Shown here piece after piece: positions 16,994-26,090 of a DNA stretch of 64,000 bases. The position numbers and the translations under genes are program-made. The notes under the pieces were generated by a model. The model was not told the DNA's origin and did not search any database. It saw only the letters and a program-made list of their open reading frames with translations. The stretch lies in NCBI RefSeq assembly GCF_020215665.1, contig NZ_CP084061.1, forward strand, positions 2,450,001 to 2,514,000, given 5' to 3'. This stretch comes from Blautia parvula. GTDB lineage: Bacteria > Bacillota > Clostridia > Lachnospirales > Lachnospiraceae. Each line of letters starts with the position of its first letter. Position 1 is the first letter of the stretch.

Positions 16994-18055
16994 ATGAGTA
17001 AGGCAAAAACTGTTTTAAAAGGCTTCGGTATCCTGCTGCTTATACTTGCCGGTATTTTACTGCTTCTGCTGGTTTATCTGACTGTGCGGGAATATCGTCC
17101 GAAGGCGGAGGAATCCCTGGAGGGAAATTATAAGGACGGTGCGTTCATTTCTCTGCGCAGCCCCTTCTCAGTCATGAGCTACAATACGGGATATGCCGGC
17201 CTCAGCAAAGACGAGGACTTCTTCATGGACGGCGGTACGAAAGTAAAACCCGCTTCCAAAGCCCTGGTGGAAGAAAATATGGAAGGCATCACAAAGGTAC
17301 TGCAGGATAATCCGGCTGACGCATACTTTTTACAGGAAGTGGATATAGACTCCACCCGCTCATACCATATAGATGAGCGCAGCGCTTACAGCAAAGCCCT
17401 TGAAAAAAACAGCTTCTTCGCGTATAACTTCAAATGCGATTATGTTCCTTATCCCCTCCCTCCCATTGGACATGTGGAGAGCGGGCTTGTAACGCTGACT
17501 GACAACTATGTGGCCGGTGCCAGCAGGATTTCCCTTCCGGAATCCTTCTCCTGGCCTATCAAGACCTGCAATCTGAAGCGCTGTCTTCTTGTCACCCGGT
17601 TTCCGCTTCAGGATTCGGAAAAAGAACTGGTGCTCATCAACTTCCACCTGGAAGCTTACGACAGCGGCGAGGGCAAAATCGCTCAGAGCAAAATGCTGGC
17701 GGACATTCTGGAAGCAGAATACGAAAAAGGGAACTATGTGATCGCCGGCGGTGATTTTAACCAGACCTTTGAGGGTGTGGACAAATATCCTGTCACCAAT
17801 AAGGAAGACTGGGCGCCGGGCGTGATCGGAACCGATGACCTGCCGGATCACTTTTCCTTTGCCATTGATGACACCTATCCCACCTGCCGTCTTCTGAACG
17901 CCCCGTACACCGGTTCCTATGACACCTCACAGGTCTATGTCATCGACGGATTTATCGTGTCAGACAATCTGGCCGTCAGAAATGTGAACGTCATTGATGT
18001 GGGATTTGAACATACAGACCACCAGCCGGTGCGCCTGGAGGTGGCGTTTAAGTAG
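16994..18055 (+). CDS. Membrane-anchored endonuclease/exonuclease/phosphatase family protein
   Basis: Metal-dependent phosphohydrolase of the EEP fold, which includes nucleases, phosphodiesterases and sphingomyelinases. One N-terminal membrane segment (about 10-32) exposes the catalytic domain outside the cell. Family motifs are MSYNTGY, FLQEVD (metal-binding Glu), NFHLEAYD, GGDFNQTF and the terminal HTDHQPV with the catalytic Asp-His. ATG at 16994 follows GAGGAGGGATTTT; an open frame extends further upstream but crosses the promoter. The extracellular location argues for a lipid or nutrient phosphodiesterase rather than DNA repair; the substrate is unknown. Confidence 0.85.
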   Translation: MSKAKTVLKGFGILLLILAGILLLLLVYLTVREYRPKAEESLEGNYKDGAFISLRSPFSVMSYNTGYAGLSKDEDFFMDGGTKVKPASKALVEENMEGITKVLQDNPADAYFLQEVDIDSTRSYHIDERSAYSKALEKNSFFAYNFKCDYVPYPLPPIGHVESGLVTLTDNYVAGASRISLPESFSWPIKTCNLKRCLLVTRFPLQDSEKELVLINFHLEAYDSGEGKIAQSKMLADILEAEYEKGNYVIAGGDFNQTFEGVDKYPVTNKEDWAPGVIGTDDLPDHFSFAIDDTYPTCRLLNAPYTGSYDTSQVYVIDGFIVSDNLAVRNVNVIDVGFEHTDHQPVRLEVAFK

Positions 18056-18123
18056 GAATACTGTTTTCCCGGCCTTTTGCATAGAGTATCTATAGAGGAT
18101 ATTCTGTGAAAAGGAGTATTTAC

Positions 18124-18447
18124 ATGAGGGAAATCAGCCATATCACACTGAAAAACCAGGGAGATTTCATTGTCCGTCCGGGCTTTGTCTACGTGGACGG
18201 CAAAGGCAGCCGTATCTGTGAGAAGGGACATATGATGGTAGCAGCGGGCAGTTCTGCCACCATCAGCCTGAAGGATCACGGGATACCGGAGGGCTCCTGT
18301 ATCACCTTCTACGCGGAAGTTCCCCAGGGACCGGACCGGGAGGCTCATCAGATTTTTGTGTACGCGGAGGATTGCGGGAACACAGCCCATTACGTCATAA
18401 GCGGTACGGCAGCAAACAGTACACTGGGATTTCTGAAAGAAGTCTGA
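18124..18447 (+). CDS. Small protein of unknown function (107 residues)
   Basis: I do not recognise the family. The start ATG at 18124 has AAGGAG 7 bp upstream. The protein is soluble, with no signal peptide or membrane segment. Its pattern of alternating hydrophobic residues suggests a small all-beta fold. Only two cysteines are present, and there are no clustered catalytic residues. It follows the EEP gene by 68 bp on the same strand and ends before a strong terminator, so cotranscription is likely. Codon use resembles its neighbours. Confidence 0.7.
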   Translation: MREISHITLKNQGDFIVRPGFVYVDGKGSRICEKGHMMVAAGSSATISLKDHGIPEGSCITFYAEVPQGPDREAHQIFVYAEDCGNTAHYVISGTAANSTLGFLKEV

Positions 18448-18470
18448 GGTATGTATCCTTAAAACATAAA

Positions 18471-18517
18471 AACAACGCCGGATACTCATGTATTTCCTAC
18501 TGGTATCCGGCGTTGTT
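18471..18517. terminator. Bidirectional intrinsic terminator between convergent genes
   Basis: A perfect 15-bp stem (AACAACGCCGGATAC and its complement) with a 17-nt loop and T runs on both strands. It ends both the EEP/small-protein transcript and the nitrate reductase transcript. Confidence 0.93.
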
Positions 18518-18530
18518 TTTCACTTATTTT

Positions 18531-19460
18531 CTATTTTGCCTCTGTCTTTATCAGCATCATAAAGAAACGGAGCAGTACATAACCGATGATCATGGTTGTG
18601 AGAAATGTCTGAAAGCCTGCAAGCTGGTTCACGGCACTGCCCAGTCCCTCCTGTCCCTGCGCGGTGAGAAACGCCCCCATTTTTGCGGAAGCCACGATTC
18701 CGATAGCCATGGGGAAGGTCATGCCCGCATAGCCCGGTGCAAAGGGAAAGGAAAAGAATTTCGGCAGCTTTATGACAATGAAAACCAGGGACGCAAGCAC
18801 GCAGAGGTACAGAAGTGTTACCAGAATCCTGTTGGGGTCATCCAGCACATTCAGCACACTCACGACGCAGAGGCTGCAGGGCGCAAGCAGAACCGCCATG
18901 GTGTGATAGACTGCCGGTTTTACTTCCACCTTCATAAGCCTCCAGATCATGAAGGGCACCAGGATCACATAGATGGCGATTCCGTAATATGTGACCACGG
19001 TCAGTATCCCTTTGGCATTCATGGCTCCCCCTGTCACACAGCTCACCATAATACCATTGTATGTAACAAACCAGCTTGGCACAAAGGTGTTGATGTCGCG
19101 TTTCATGACCATATTTCGGACTGTAAACACGATCAAATGTACCGTATGGATGGCAAGGCCTGCGGCCCAGATGAACTTTCCGCCTGCAAATCCCAGTTCA
19201 TAGAAATAACTTCCCAGTATCATGGTGACCATGGAAAATCCTGCGTAGAGGCTTGCCGGCACTACGTTCTTGTACTCCTCCAGGCATGTTTTGGGAAACC
19301 GTATGATCTTGACAATATAACAGACCATGACGATCAGGGCTGTCCACATCATAAAATGCCGCAGCCAGCTATAGCCGAATCCCGCATATACGTTGCTGAG
19401 AGTCAGTGCGCCTACAAATGTGGGCAGTATGGGCACAGGTAATTTTTCCAGTCTATTCAT
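18531..19460 (-). CDS. TDT (TehA/SLAC1-like) family membrane transporter
   Basis: Ten-helix anion channel or carrier family that includes TehA, sulphite exporters and the plant SLAC1 anion channel. At 309 residues it has the usual length, and hydrophobic segments alternate along the whole protein, with the FPMAIGIVASAK region conserved near the end. It overlaps the end of narC by 8 bp and is the last gene before a strong terminator. SLAC1-type channels conduct nitrate, so passage of nitrate or nitrite is an attractive function here, but that is inference; other TDT members move dicarboxylates or sulphite. Confidence 0.85.
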   Translation of the reverse strand: MNRLEKLPVPILPTFVGALTLSNVYAGFGYSWLRHFMMWTALIVMVCYIVKIIRFPKTCLEEYKNVVPASLYAGFSMVTMILGSYFYELGFAGGKFIWAAGLAIHTVHLIVFTVRNMVMKRDINTFVPSWFVTYNGIMVSCVTGGAMNAKGILTVVTYYGIAIYVILVPFMIWRLMKVEVKPAVYHTMAVLLAPCSLCVVSVLNVLDDPNRILVTLLYLCVLASLVFIVIKLPKFFSFPFAPGYAGMTFPMAIGIVASAKMGAFLTAQGQEGLGSAVNQLAGFQTFLTTMIIGYVLLRFFMMLIKTEAK

Positions 19461-20697
19461 CTTTTATGTCCTCCTGATAATAGTATTCAAAGTTGTCACC
19501 CACATGGAAAAAGTCAGAGTAATCAATTTCAAAAATAGGTTTTTTCACCCTGGACACATCAATTCTCCTGGCTATGAGCTGCTGGAGTACTCCGCTGTAG
19601 GATAAATCCCCCTGGATGATAGCTCCCAATATCCGCCCGTTCTTGTGGATGATCTTCTTATATCCGTCTTTTCCCTCCTGTGTCTCCACCAGCTCCGTCT
19701 CATCCTGCGGTTCTGCCTGTCCCAGAGACATGGTGGGTATCCCGAAAAAATTCATGGTGGACTTGCTGGCAAAGAAGTCTGTCATCTTCCGCTTCCCACC
19801 TGCCATATTGCTGCCGGCAATAATGCCCTCCTTGACAGCTACAGGCCAGATAGGTGCCCTGCCGGATACATCCCCGGCCCCGTAGATCCCCGGCACGTTC
19901 GTCTCACCGGATTCGTCAAAGAGAAGGCCGAACCGGTCTGTCTCCACCTGACATTCCTCCAGAAACTCCACATTAGCCCGCACACCGGCTGTCACAATGA
20001 GGAGATCACAGGGGATTCTGCTGCCGTCTGACAAAAGCAGCTCCTTAACATTTCCCTCCCTGTCACAGAACAGCTCCTGCACACCGGTGCCGTAATACTG
20101 CCTGACTCCCTTTTCGCTCATGGCAGCCTCGTAGACGGCAGCGGCTTTTTTGTCAAGCTGTCTGCACAGCAGATGGTCTGCCAGTTCCACGACCACGGGC
20201 TTTACGTCATTTTCCAGCAGGCCCGAAACCGTATCCAGGCCTACAAGCCCGGCACCCATGACTACCACATGCTCTGTCCTTGGCAGGGCCTCTTTGATCC
20301 TGTCAATATCACACAGGTTCCTGAAGCCGATGACATTTCCCGCTTCCCTCATACCCTTTACAGGGGGGATAAAGGTGTGGGAGCCTGTGGCAATGAGAAG
20401 CCTGTCAAATCCTACACGCTCTCCGTCTGCCAGCAAAACGGTGCGCTCTTCACAGTTAACGGAAACCGCCTCCCTGCCTTTCATAAACCGGACCCTGTAT
20501 TTTTCCGTAAAATCAGGCTCTGTGAAATCAAGCTGCTGTACTGTCCTTATATTTCCCAGATAATGGTGGAGGATACACCTGGAATAAATGATCTCATCCC
20601 TGGAGATCATGAGGATCTCCCCGTCCTCGTCCACTCTGCGGATCTCTTTTGCCGCATTGACACCGGCTGCGGAGGAACCCAGAATCACATATTTCAT
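19453..20697 (-). CDS. narC: NAD(P)H-dependent FAD oxidoreductase, NarC-like
   Basis: Flavoprotein of the NADH oxidase / rubredoxin reductase class that would feed electrons from NAD(P)H to the ferredoxin subunit NarB. FAD motif VILGSSAAGVNAAKEI is at the N-terminus, the NAD motif VVVMGAGLVGLDTVSG is near 150, and the second FAD motif GIYGAGDVS is near 265. A C-terminal domain of about 100 residues follows. It begins 3 bp after narB and is laid out as in the Clostridium perfringens narABC cluster, from which the symbol is borrowed. Length of 414 is normal. Confidence 0.85.
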   Translation of the reverse strand: MKYVILGSSAAGVNAAKEIRRVDEDGEILMISRDEIIYSRCILHHYLGNIRTVQQLDFTEPDFTEKYRVRFMKGREAVSVNCEERTVLLADGERVGFDRLLIATGSHTFIPPVKGMREAGNVIGFRNLCDIDRIKEALPRTEHVVVMGAGLVGLDTVSGLLENDVKPVVVELADHLLCRQLDKKAAAVYEAAMSEKGVRQYYGTGVQELFCDREGNVKELLLSDGSRIPCDLLIVTAGVRANVEFLEECQVETDRFGLLFDESGETNVPGIYGAGDVSGRAPIWPVAVKEGIIAGSNMAGGKRKMTDFFASKSTMNFFGIPTMSLGQAEPQDETELVETQEGKDGYKKIIHKNGRILGAIIQGDLSYSGVLQQLIARRIDVSRVKKPIFEIDYSDFFHVGDNFEYYYQEDIKDE

Positions 20698-20700
20698 AGC

Positions 20701-21123
20701 CTACACCTCCTCAAATGTAATCGCCTGCATGGGACATTTCTCCACACACATAGGGGCGCCTTTTTTATCACTGCTTCTGTGCACACACATGTTGCACTTC
20801 ATGATCTCCTTGTGCTTGTGGCTGTCACTTTTCAAAATGCCGAAGGGACATGACATGATGCACATATAGCAGCTTGCACAGCGGTCCTTGTCGTATTCCA
20901 CATATCCTGTCTCGGGATTCTTGCTCATGGCTCCTGTCATGCAGGTATAAACACACTCCGGCCGTTCGCAGTGCCGGCAGAATATGGGAGCCGGTTTTGT
21001 CTCACTGTCAATCACCACGCGGTTTCTGGAATCCCCGCTGTCCGTCTCATGGCTGACCACGCAGGCGGTGACACAGGTCAGGCAGCCGATACATTTGCTG
21101 CGGTCTATTTTAATCCGATACAT
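20701..21123 (-). CDS. narB: Ferredoxin-like 4Fe-4S electron-transfer subunit, NarB-like
   Basis: Small iron-sulphur protein of the DMSO-reductase beta-subunit type. Four cysteine groups can be read: CIGCLTCVTAC, CRHCERPECVYTC, CASCYMCIMSC and CNMC with CVEKC at the end, enough for four [4Fe-4S] clusters. At 140 residues it is shorter than NarH- or DmsB-type subunits and agrees with clostridial NarB. It lies 12 bp downstream of narA and would carry electrons from NarC to NarA in the cytoplasm. No twin-arginine or other export signal is present. Confidence 0.88.
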   Translation of the reverse strand: MYRIKIDRSKCIGCLTCVTACVVSHETDSGDSRNRVVIDSETKPAPIFCRHCERPECVYTCMTGAMSKNPETGYVEYDKDRCASCYMCIMSCPFGILKSDSHKHKEIMKCNMCVHRSSDKKGAPMCVEKCPMQAITFEEV

Positions 21124-21135
21124 CTTCGTTCCCCC

Positions 21136-23208
21136 TTATCTTTTTTCAAAGCGGACAGCCGCTGATTTGTAGGATGGTTCTTTGGAATAGGAATCATATA
21201 TGGATGGCGTGAGCTTATTGCACTCAATATAATGAATGGGCGCGTACAGCTCGTCTTCCCTGACATGGTCCGTGATCTTCACAGCGAACTCAGCGTTCTG
21301 TCCATTGGCGGAATACACACAGATTCTGTCATTTTCTTTTACACCGTGATGCTTTGCAGTGGCGGGATGCATGTAGAGATATGCCTTTTTCAGAGAGACA
21401 TCTTCCACAAACTTCACTTCCTTTGTCCTGCTCTGAGTATGCCACTGGCCCACAGAGCCACGCCCGGTGTTGAACACATATGGGAATTCCTCTGTTGTGG
21501 GCATAGGGTTTTCTATGGGTGTTTCAAATATAAACTGCGCTTTTTTGGACGGTGTAAAGAATCTGCCGTCTTCATAAAGCCTTCTCTGGTCCTCTTTCAG
21601 GGTTTCCCCTTCCCGGAACGGCCACTGGATTCCATGGGAATTCTCAAGTCCCTCCCATGTCACCCCTGTAATGTCGCAGGGCATTCCCCTGGAACATTCC
21701 CGCATAAGTGCAAAGCAGTCCTTTGGCGTCTCCCATCCCTTCAAAAGTTCTCCCATGCCCAGGGCTTTTCCCACTCCGAGGATGGCTTCGTAGTCGGATA
21801 TTTCATTTTCCTCCCTTGGAAGCACCTGCCGCATAGCGGAGAGCCTGCGTTCCAGATTGATATAGGTTCCCTCTTTCTTCATGCCGGATACCACAGGGAA
21901 GAATACCGTGGCGCCCTCAGCGCTTTCAATGGTGTCATAGATATCCTGCACCACATAGAGCTCCAGCTTCTTCACAGCTTCGGCAAAAGTTTCATTGTTG
22001 GTCCAGCTATGTCTTGGGTTGGTGCAGAGGATCCACAGTCCCTTGATCTCTCCTGCATTGATCCCCTCGATGATCTGGTTATAGGTCTTCGTGGGCTTTT
22101 CCGCCAACACGCTCTCCTCCACACCCAGCGCCTCCGCCACCCTTGCTCTTCTGGCAGGATTGGTGAAGTCACCGCCTGCATAGAGTACAGCGGTGTTGCT
22201 GTAGGAACGGGAACCCATGGCATTGCACTGGCCTGTAATGGAGTTGGCACCTGTTCCGGGACGCCCGATATTTCCTGTCATCAAAGCCAGGTTGATGACA
22301 GCCTGGGCTGTACGGACAGCCTCATACCCCTGATTCACGCCCATGGTCCACCAGAATGAAACACGCTTTCCTGTGTGGATCAGCTCCACAAGCTCCAGGA
22401 TCTGCCCCTCGGAAAGGCCCGTCTTCTCCGCAGCCCCGCTCAAAGTATAGTCTTTTACAAATGCCTTGAATTCCCGGAACTTTTCCGTGTGCGCTTCTAT
22501 GTATTTCTTATCAATATAATCTTTCTCGATCAGAAGATTGGCAATGGCATAATACAGGTACAGATCGCTCTTGTGCTTCAGGCCGTACCAGTAATCCGCG
22601 TTTCTCGCACTCTCTGATTTTCTCGGGTCAATGACGATCAGCTTCTTGTTGTGGTTGTCCTTGATCTTCCCCCACACGATGGGATGTGTCACCACCGGGT
22701 TGGCTCCTATGAGGATGATGGTGTCGGACAGCTCCAGGTCCTTCAGCGTATATCCGGGAGCGTCAAAACCGTAGCTCTGTTTATGTGCAACCACTGCTGT
22801 GGCCATACAGAGACGGGTATTGCCGTCCACGTTTGTCTTCAGATAGTTGCGCATCACATGGCCGAACAGTGCGAATTCCTCCATGGTAAGCTGTCCGGTG
22901 CTGATGCCTGCCACGCTCTCCGTTCCGTATTTTGCCTGGAGCTCTTTGAGCTTGTCAGCTACATACTGAAAGCCCTCCTCCCAGGGCACTTCCTTCATGG
23001 TCCCGTCCGCCTGTCTGATCTTCGGCAGAGGAGACGGCTTTTTCACTGTGAGCTGCTTGTCCAGAGACAGCCCTTTGATACAGCAGAATCCGTCATTGAC
23101 CGGATAGCCTTTTGTGGGGACAACCTTCATAATCCTGTTGTCCTCCACATAAAAATCCAGATTACAGTCTATGGCACAGTAATTGCAGGTGGATTGTATT
23201 TTCTTCAT
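21136..23208 (-). CDS. narA: Molybdopterin oxidoreductase, cytoplasmic nitrate reductase catalytic subunit
   Basis: Predicted to reduce nitrate to nitrite at a bis-molybdopterin centre. The N-terminal cluster ligands are Cys8, Cys11, Cys15 and Cys43. The molybdenum ligand is Cys134 in the context NTRLCMATAV, as in Nap/Nas enzymes and unlike the Ser or Asp of DMSO reductase or NarG. Length of 690 matches the compact clostridial enzyme. There is no signal peptide. It is first in the narA-narB-narC-TDT operon with GGAGGAAGTC before the ATG. Molybdenum cofactor genes are not in the window. Formate dehydrogenase is unlikely because no SeCys or equivalent is present; the nitrate assignment rests on Cys134 context and neighbours. 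Confidence 0.85.
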   Translation of the reverse strand: MKKIQSTCNYCAIDCNLDFYVEDNRIMKVVPTKGYPVNDGFCCIKGLSLDKQLTVKKPSPLPKIRQADGTMKEVPWEEGFQYVADKLKELQAKYGTESVAGISTGQLTMEEFALFGHVMRNYLKTNVDGNTRLCMATAVVAHKQSYGFDAPGYTLKDLELSDTIILIGANPVVTHPIVWGKIKDNHNKKLIVIDPRKSESARNADYWYGLKHKSDLYLYYAIANLLIEKDYIDKKYIEAHTEKFREFKAFVKDYTLSGAAEKTGLSEGQILELVELIHTGKRVSFWWTMGVNQGYEAVRTAQAVINLALMTGNIGRPGTGANSITGQCNAMGSRSYSNTAVLYAGGDFTNPARRARVAEALGVEESVLAEKPTKTYNQIIEGINAGEIKGLWILCTNPRHSWTNNETFAEAVKKLELYVVQDIYDTIESAEGATVFFPVVSGMKKEGTYINLERRLSAMRQVLPREENEISDYEAILGVGKALGMGELLKGWETPKDCFALMRECSRGMPCDITGVTWEGLENSHGIQWPFREGETLKEDQRRLYEDGRFFTPSKKAQFIFETPIENPMPTTEEFPYVFNTGRGSVGQWHTQSRTKEVKFVEDVSLKKAYLYMHPATAKHHGVKENDRICVYSANGQNAEFAVKITDHVREDELYAPIHYIECNKLTPSIYDSYSKEPSYKSAAVRFEKR

Positions 23209-23288
23209 GACTTCCTCCTATTTTCCTGAAATATCACGATTTCTTCCGTGTTTTCTTCTATTTAAAAGGATAACTCCACACATACAAA

Positions 23289-23314
23289 AAAACCGTGACA
23301 AAAATCACGGTTTT
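23289..23314 (-). terminator. Intrinsic terminator after the Crp/Fnr-family gene
   Basis: AAAACCGTGA pairs with TCACGGTTTT across a 6-nt loop, and a run of seven T follows on the minus strand. It separates the regulator transcript from the nar operon, so narA needs a promoter between 23209 and 23288, where I see no convincing match. Confidence 0.85.
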
Positions 23315-23318
23315 CTGC

Positions 23319-24011
23319 TTATTCTTTGAAGTAACTGTTTAATGCATCCGGTTCCGGTATCACAAAGGTATTCTTATCATAACGGACAAGGTCCTGTTCC
23401 ACCAGAACTTTGAGCTGGCGGGAGGCTGTCTCCCTTTTCGTCCCCAGCATATCCGCAAGCTGGGTCACCGTCAGTTTCAGACAGATGCGGACACCGTCCT
23501 TCTCCCTCTTCCCATAGTCGCGGGCCAGTTTCCACAGCTTGGCTGCCATCTTCTTTTCCCCTCTGGTGGCATTGGTGGTGTTCTTTAACTGGCGGTACAG
23601 TCTGCGGACCTTATGGGACTGGGAGGAAAACAGAAAGCGCATGAGCCTTGCGTCTGTCTCCATCAGTGCCAGAAGCTGCTTTCTGGGGACTGCCAGTATC
23701 AGGGCCTCCTCCATGATCTCGCAGCTCACAGGCTCCGGCAGGTCCTGAAGGATCTCCTCATTTAACAGGCTTCCCCTTCCCAGAACGAAAATCACCTTTT
23801 TTTCGCCCATGGCATTCATCTTATATAACGCGGCAGTGCCGCTCACTACGGCATATACTGTGACAATCTCTTCTCTCTCCCGATACAGGTGCTGCCCCTT
23901 TTTCATCCGCAGCAGCACACTGTAGCGTGCCAGATGTTCCAGGCTGGACTGCCGTATGTCATCTGCTCCGAAAATGATTCCCAGTGATTCTTCTGTATCC
24001 GTCACCCTCAC
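23319..24011 (-). CDS. Crp/Fnr family transcriptional regulator
   Basis: An N-terminal cyclic-nucleotide-binding-like beta barrel (about 20-130), a dimer helix, and a C-terminal winged helix (LTVTQLADMLGTKRETASRQL, about 180-200). The N-terminal cysteine cluster that senses oxygen in true FNR is missing, as are other paired cysteines, so an iron-sulphur sensor is unlikely. The start is a GTG; 24011 and 24005 are both possible relative to GGGAG. It lies immediately upstream of the nar operon but has its own terminator. Control of nitrate reduction is the best guess. Confidence 0.87.
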   Translation of the reverse strand: MRVTDTEESLGIIFGADDIRQSSLEHLARYSVLLRMKKGQHLYREREEIVTVYAVVSGTAALYKMNAMGEKKVIFVLGRGSLLNEEILQDLPEPVSCEIMEEALILAVPRKQLLALMETDARLMRFLFSSQSHKVRRLYRQLKNTTNATRGEKKMAAKLWKLARDYGKREKDGVRICLKLTVTQLADMLGTKRETASRQLKVLVEQDLVRYDKNTFVIPEPDALNSYFKE

Positions 24012-24088
24012 GCTCCCATCTTCATATATTCCCGGTCTTTCCCAGCCGCTGCTGACATTATACCGTAATAAGTGACGAATATCTACAT

Positions 24089-24403
24089 TTAATTGCAGGA
24101 TGTATGTAAAGACGTCAATTCTATATATAGGTTATAAAAATATCCGATTCCCACAAACAGCATCAGTAAAACTCCCAGAAACAGCATGAGATAATACTGG
24201 TTTTCACTCCGCATAACGCTCAGCTTGTAATTCATGCACCAGGTCTTCACAAACTCTGTGCTTCCCAGCAGGAGAAGGGCTGCCTGTATAGCAGGAAACA
24301 CAAAGATCTGGGTATCTCCCTTCAGCATAAAAAACGCAGGAACACTGAGGACCAGTGTCACGGCAAAAATCACCCATGCCTTTTTATTATTCAGAAATAT
24401 CAT
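24089..24403 (-). CDS. Hypothetical membrane protein (104 residues)
   Basis: Not assigned to a family. ATG at 24403 is preceded by AAAGGAG at good spacing; the open frame continues upstream without another good start. Three hydrophobic segments (about 10-27, 32-48 and 73-93) are separated by short polar loops, with an ENQYYLM junction before the last. It lies 77 bp upstream of the Crp/Fnr-family gene on the same strand. Nothing shows a function. Confidence 0.6.
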   Translation of the reverse strand: MIFLNNKKAWVIFAVTLVLSVPAFFMLKGDTQIFVFPAIQAALLLLGSTEFVKTWCMNYKLSVMRSENQYYLMLFLGVLLMLFVGIGYFYNLYIELTSLHTSCN

Positions 24404-24549
24404 ATCACATTCTCCTTTTGCTTTTCTTTCCCGCATCTTATGACTCTTTTGGAAGAATGTCAATATCATACTCACAATATCAGGCTTTTCCTGCACGAAA
24501 TACATTTCCCCCACAGGCTCTAGCCGGCGTTCAGGGAACGTCTTCTTCT

Positions 24550-26052
24550 CTATTCTGCCAGTTTTGTCAGCTTCTTCATGTCTGTTTTCAAATTCCGGTA
24601 GACAGAGTGGTACAGCTCAAAATACTCATTATATTTTTCATGGTTCTTCTCATCCGGCATGATCTTTTCATCCAGCACCTGCCACTCTTTCACCTTTTCA
24701 TAGGAAAGAATGCCGGTGCCGATGCCTGCCAGGATCACATCCCCCATGTTCGCCTCCACATCCTGCTTGGGGCAGACCACAGGATAACCGGTCACATCCG
24801 CGAAAATGTGTCTCCAAACCCGGGACTTTGTGACCCCTCCGGCCAGGAGAATATACTCGCCCAAATCCTCCCCGGTGGCTTCCATGGCGTCCCTCAGAGA
24901 ATAGGCAACCGCCTCTAAAAATGCCCGGTACAGATGCCCTTTCGTATGTGCCAGGGAAAGTCCCACAATGGTGCCCTTGGCGTCAGAATCCCAGACCGGA
25001 CTTCTCTCTCCCATGAAATAAGGAAGGACCACAAGTCCCTCACTGCCCGCCGGGATTTTCTCCGCCATGGCATTCAGCACATCATAGGAATTATTCTCTT
25101 CCCCGCCAAACGTATTCCGGAACCATTTTACAATGGCCCCCGCTGTGGCTCCCCCGGCAAAATAATAGGAGAGCTTTTTGGCATCGTACAGATACGGCCA
25201 CACGATAAGCCCGTTCCCTTTTACGGGTTTATCAGAAATCAAAGCCGCGCACATGGATGTCCCGATGGCCGCTGCGTAGATGCCGGATTCCAGCACACCC
25301 AGGCCGATATTGGCAGCGCCGCAGTCAATGCCCCCTGCAATGACCGGCATTCCCTCCATAAGTCCCAGGCTCTCTGCCGCCTCCTTTGTCAGGCCGCCTG
25401 CAATATCCGTGGATTCCACCAGCTTTGCAGGCATTTTCTCCATGGGGATTCCCATGGCCTCCATCATTTCCTCTGACCAGGTTCTGGTGCGCATATCGAA
25501 TATGCCGCCGATATTGCCCGCAGAAGAATAGTCAATGACGATTTCTCCTGTCAGATGGTAGATCACATAATCATTGGGCGGAAGAAAAAGCTTTGTCCTC
25601 TCCCAGTTTTCATGCTCATGGTTCTTGATCCAGAGCATCTTCGTGTAGCCGTAGTATGGGTCAGCGCCGTTCTGGGTGATCTCCAGAAGCTTTTCTTCCC
25701 CAATATGGGAAAGTACCCAGTCGCTTTCCTCCTGTGCCCTCCTGTCCATCCAAATCAGACAGGGGCGCACCGGCCGCATTTCCTCATCCAGAGGGATTCC
25801 GGAACCGCCGTAGAGCCCGCTGACAGCCAGGCCCCTTATGTCCTCTTTCGCGATGCCTGATTTCAGCACGGTTTCCCTGATAGAACTGCGGGCCGCTTCA
25901 AGCCACACATCCGGCCACTGCTCTGCCCATAAAGGGCGCGGTGTCAGCACATCGTACTCCACCAGATGCTTTGCGATTAAATTCCCCTCTGTGTCCATTA
26001 AAATGGTCTTTGTACCGGATGTGCCGATATCTGTACCTAATAAATATTCCAT
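24550..26052 (-). CDS. FGGY family carbohydrate kinase, xylulokinase-like
   Basis: ATP-dependent kinase for a pentulose or related sugar or polyol. The N-terminal phosphate motif is GTDIGTSGTKTILMD, the substrate-contact region contains IWMDRRAQ, and the second ATP motif is LLAGGVTKSRVWRHIFADV near 405-423. Length of 500 is typical of xylulokinase relatives. It lies 38 bp downstream of an SDR dehydrogenase gene in a two-gene operon under a ROK regulator, which suggests a polyol that is first oxidised to a ketose and then phosphorylated. Confidence 0.9.
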   Translation of the reverse strand: MEYLLGTDIGTSGTKTILMDTEGNLIAKHLVEYDVLTPRPLWAEQWPDVWLEAARSSIRETVLKSGIAKEDIRGLAVSGLYGGSGIPLDEEMRPVRPCLIWMDRRAQEESDWVLSHIGEEKLLEITQNGADPYYGYTKMLWIKNHEHENWERTKLFLPPNDYVIYHLTGEIVIDYSSAGNIGGIFDMRTRTWSEEMMEAMGIPMEKMPAKLVESTDIAGGLTKEAAESLGLMEGMPVIAGGIDCGAANIGLGVLESGIYAAAIGTSMCAALISDKPVKGNGLIVWPYLYDAKKLSYYFAGGATAGAIVKWFRNTFGGEENNSYDVLNAMAEKIPAGSEGLVVLPYFMGERSPVWDSDAKGTIVGLSLAHTKGHLYRAFLEAVAYSLRDAMEATGEDLGEYILLAGGVTKSRVWRHIFADVTGYPVVCPKQDVEANMGDVILAGIGTGILSYEKVKEWQVLDEKIMPDEKNHEKYNEYFELYHSVYRNLKTDMKKLTKLAE

Positions 26053-26090
26053 TCCTGTTCTCCTTCAGCAGACATTTTTTCAGGTGTTTT

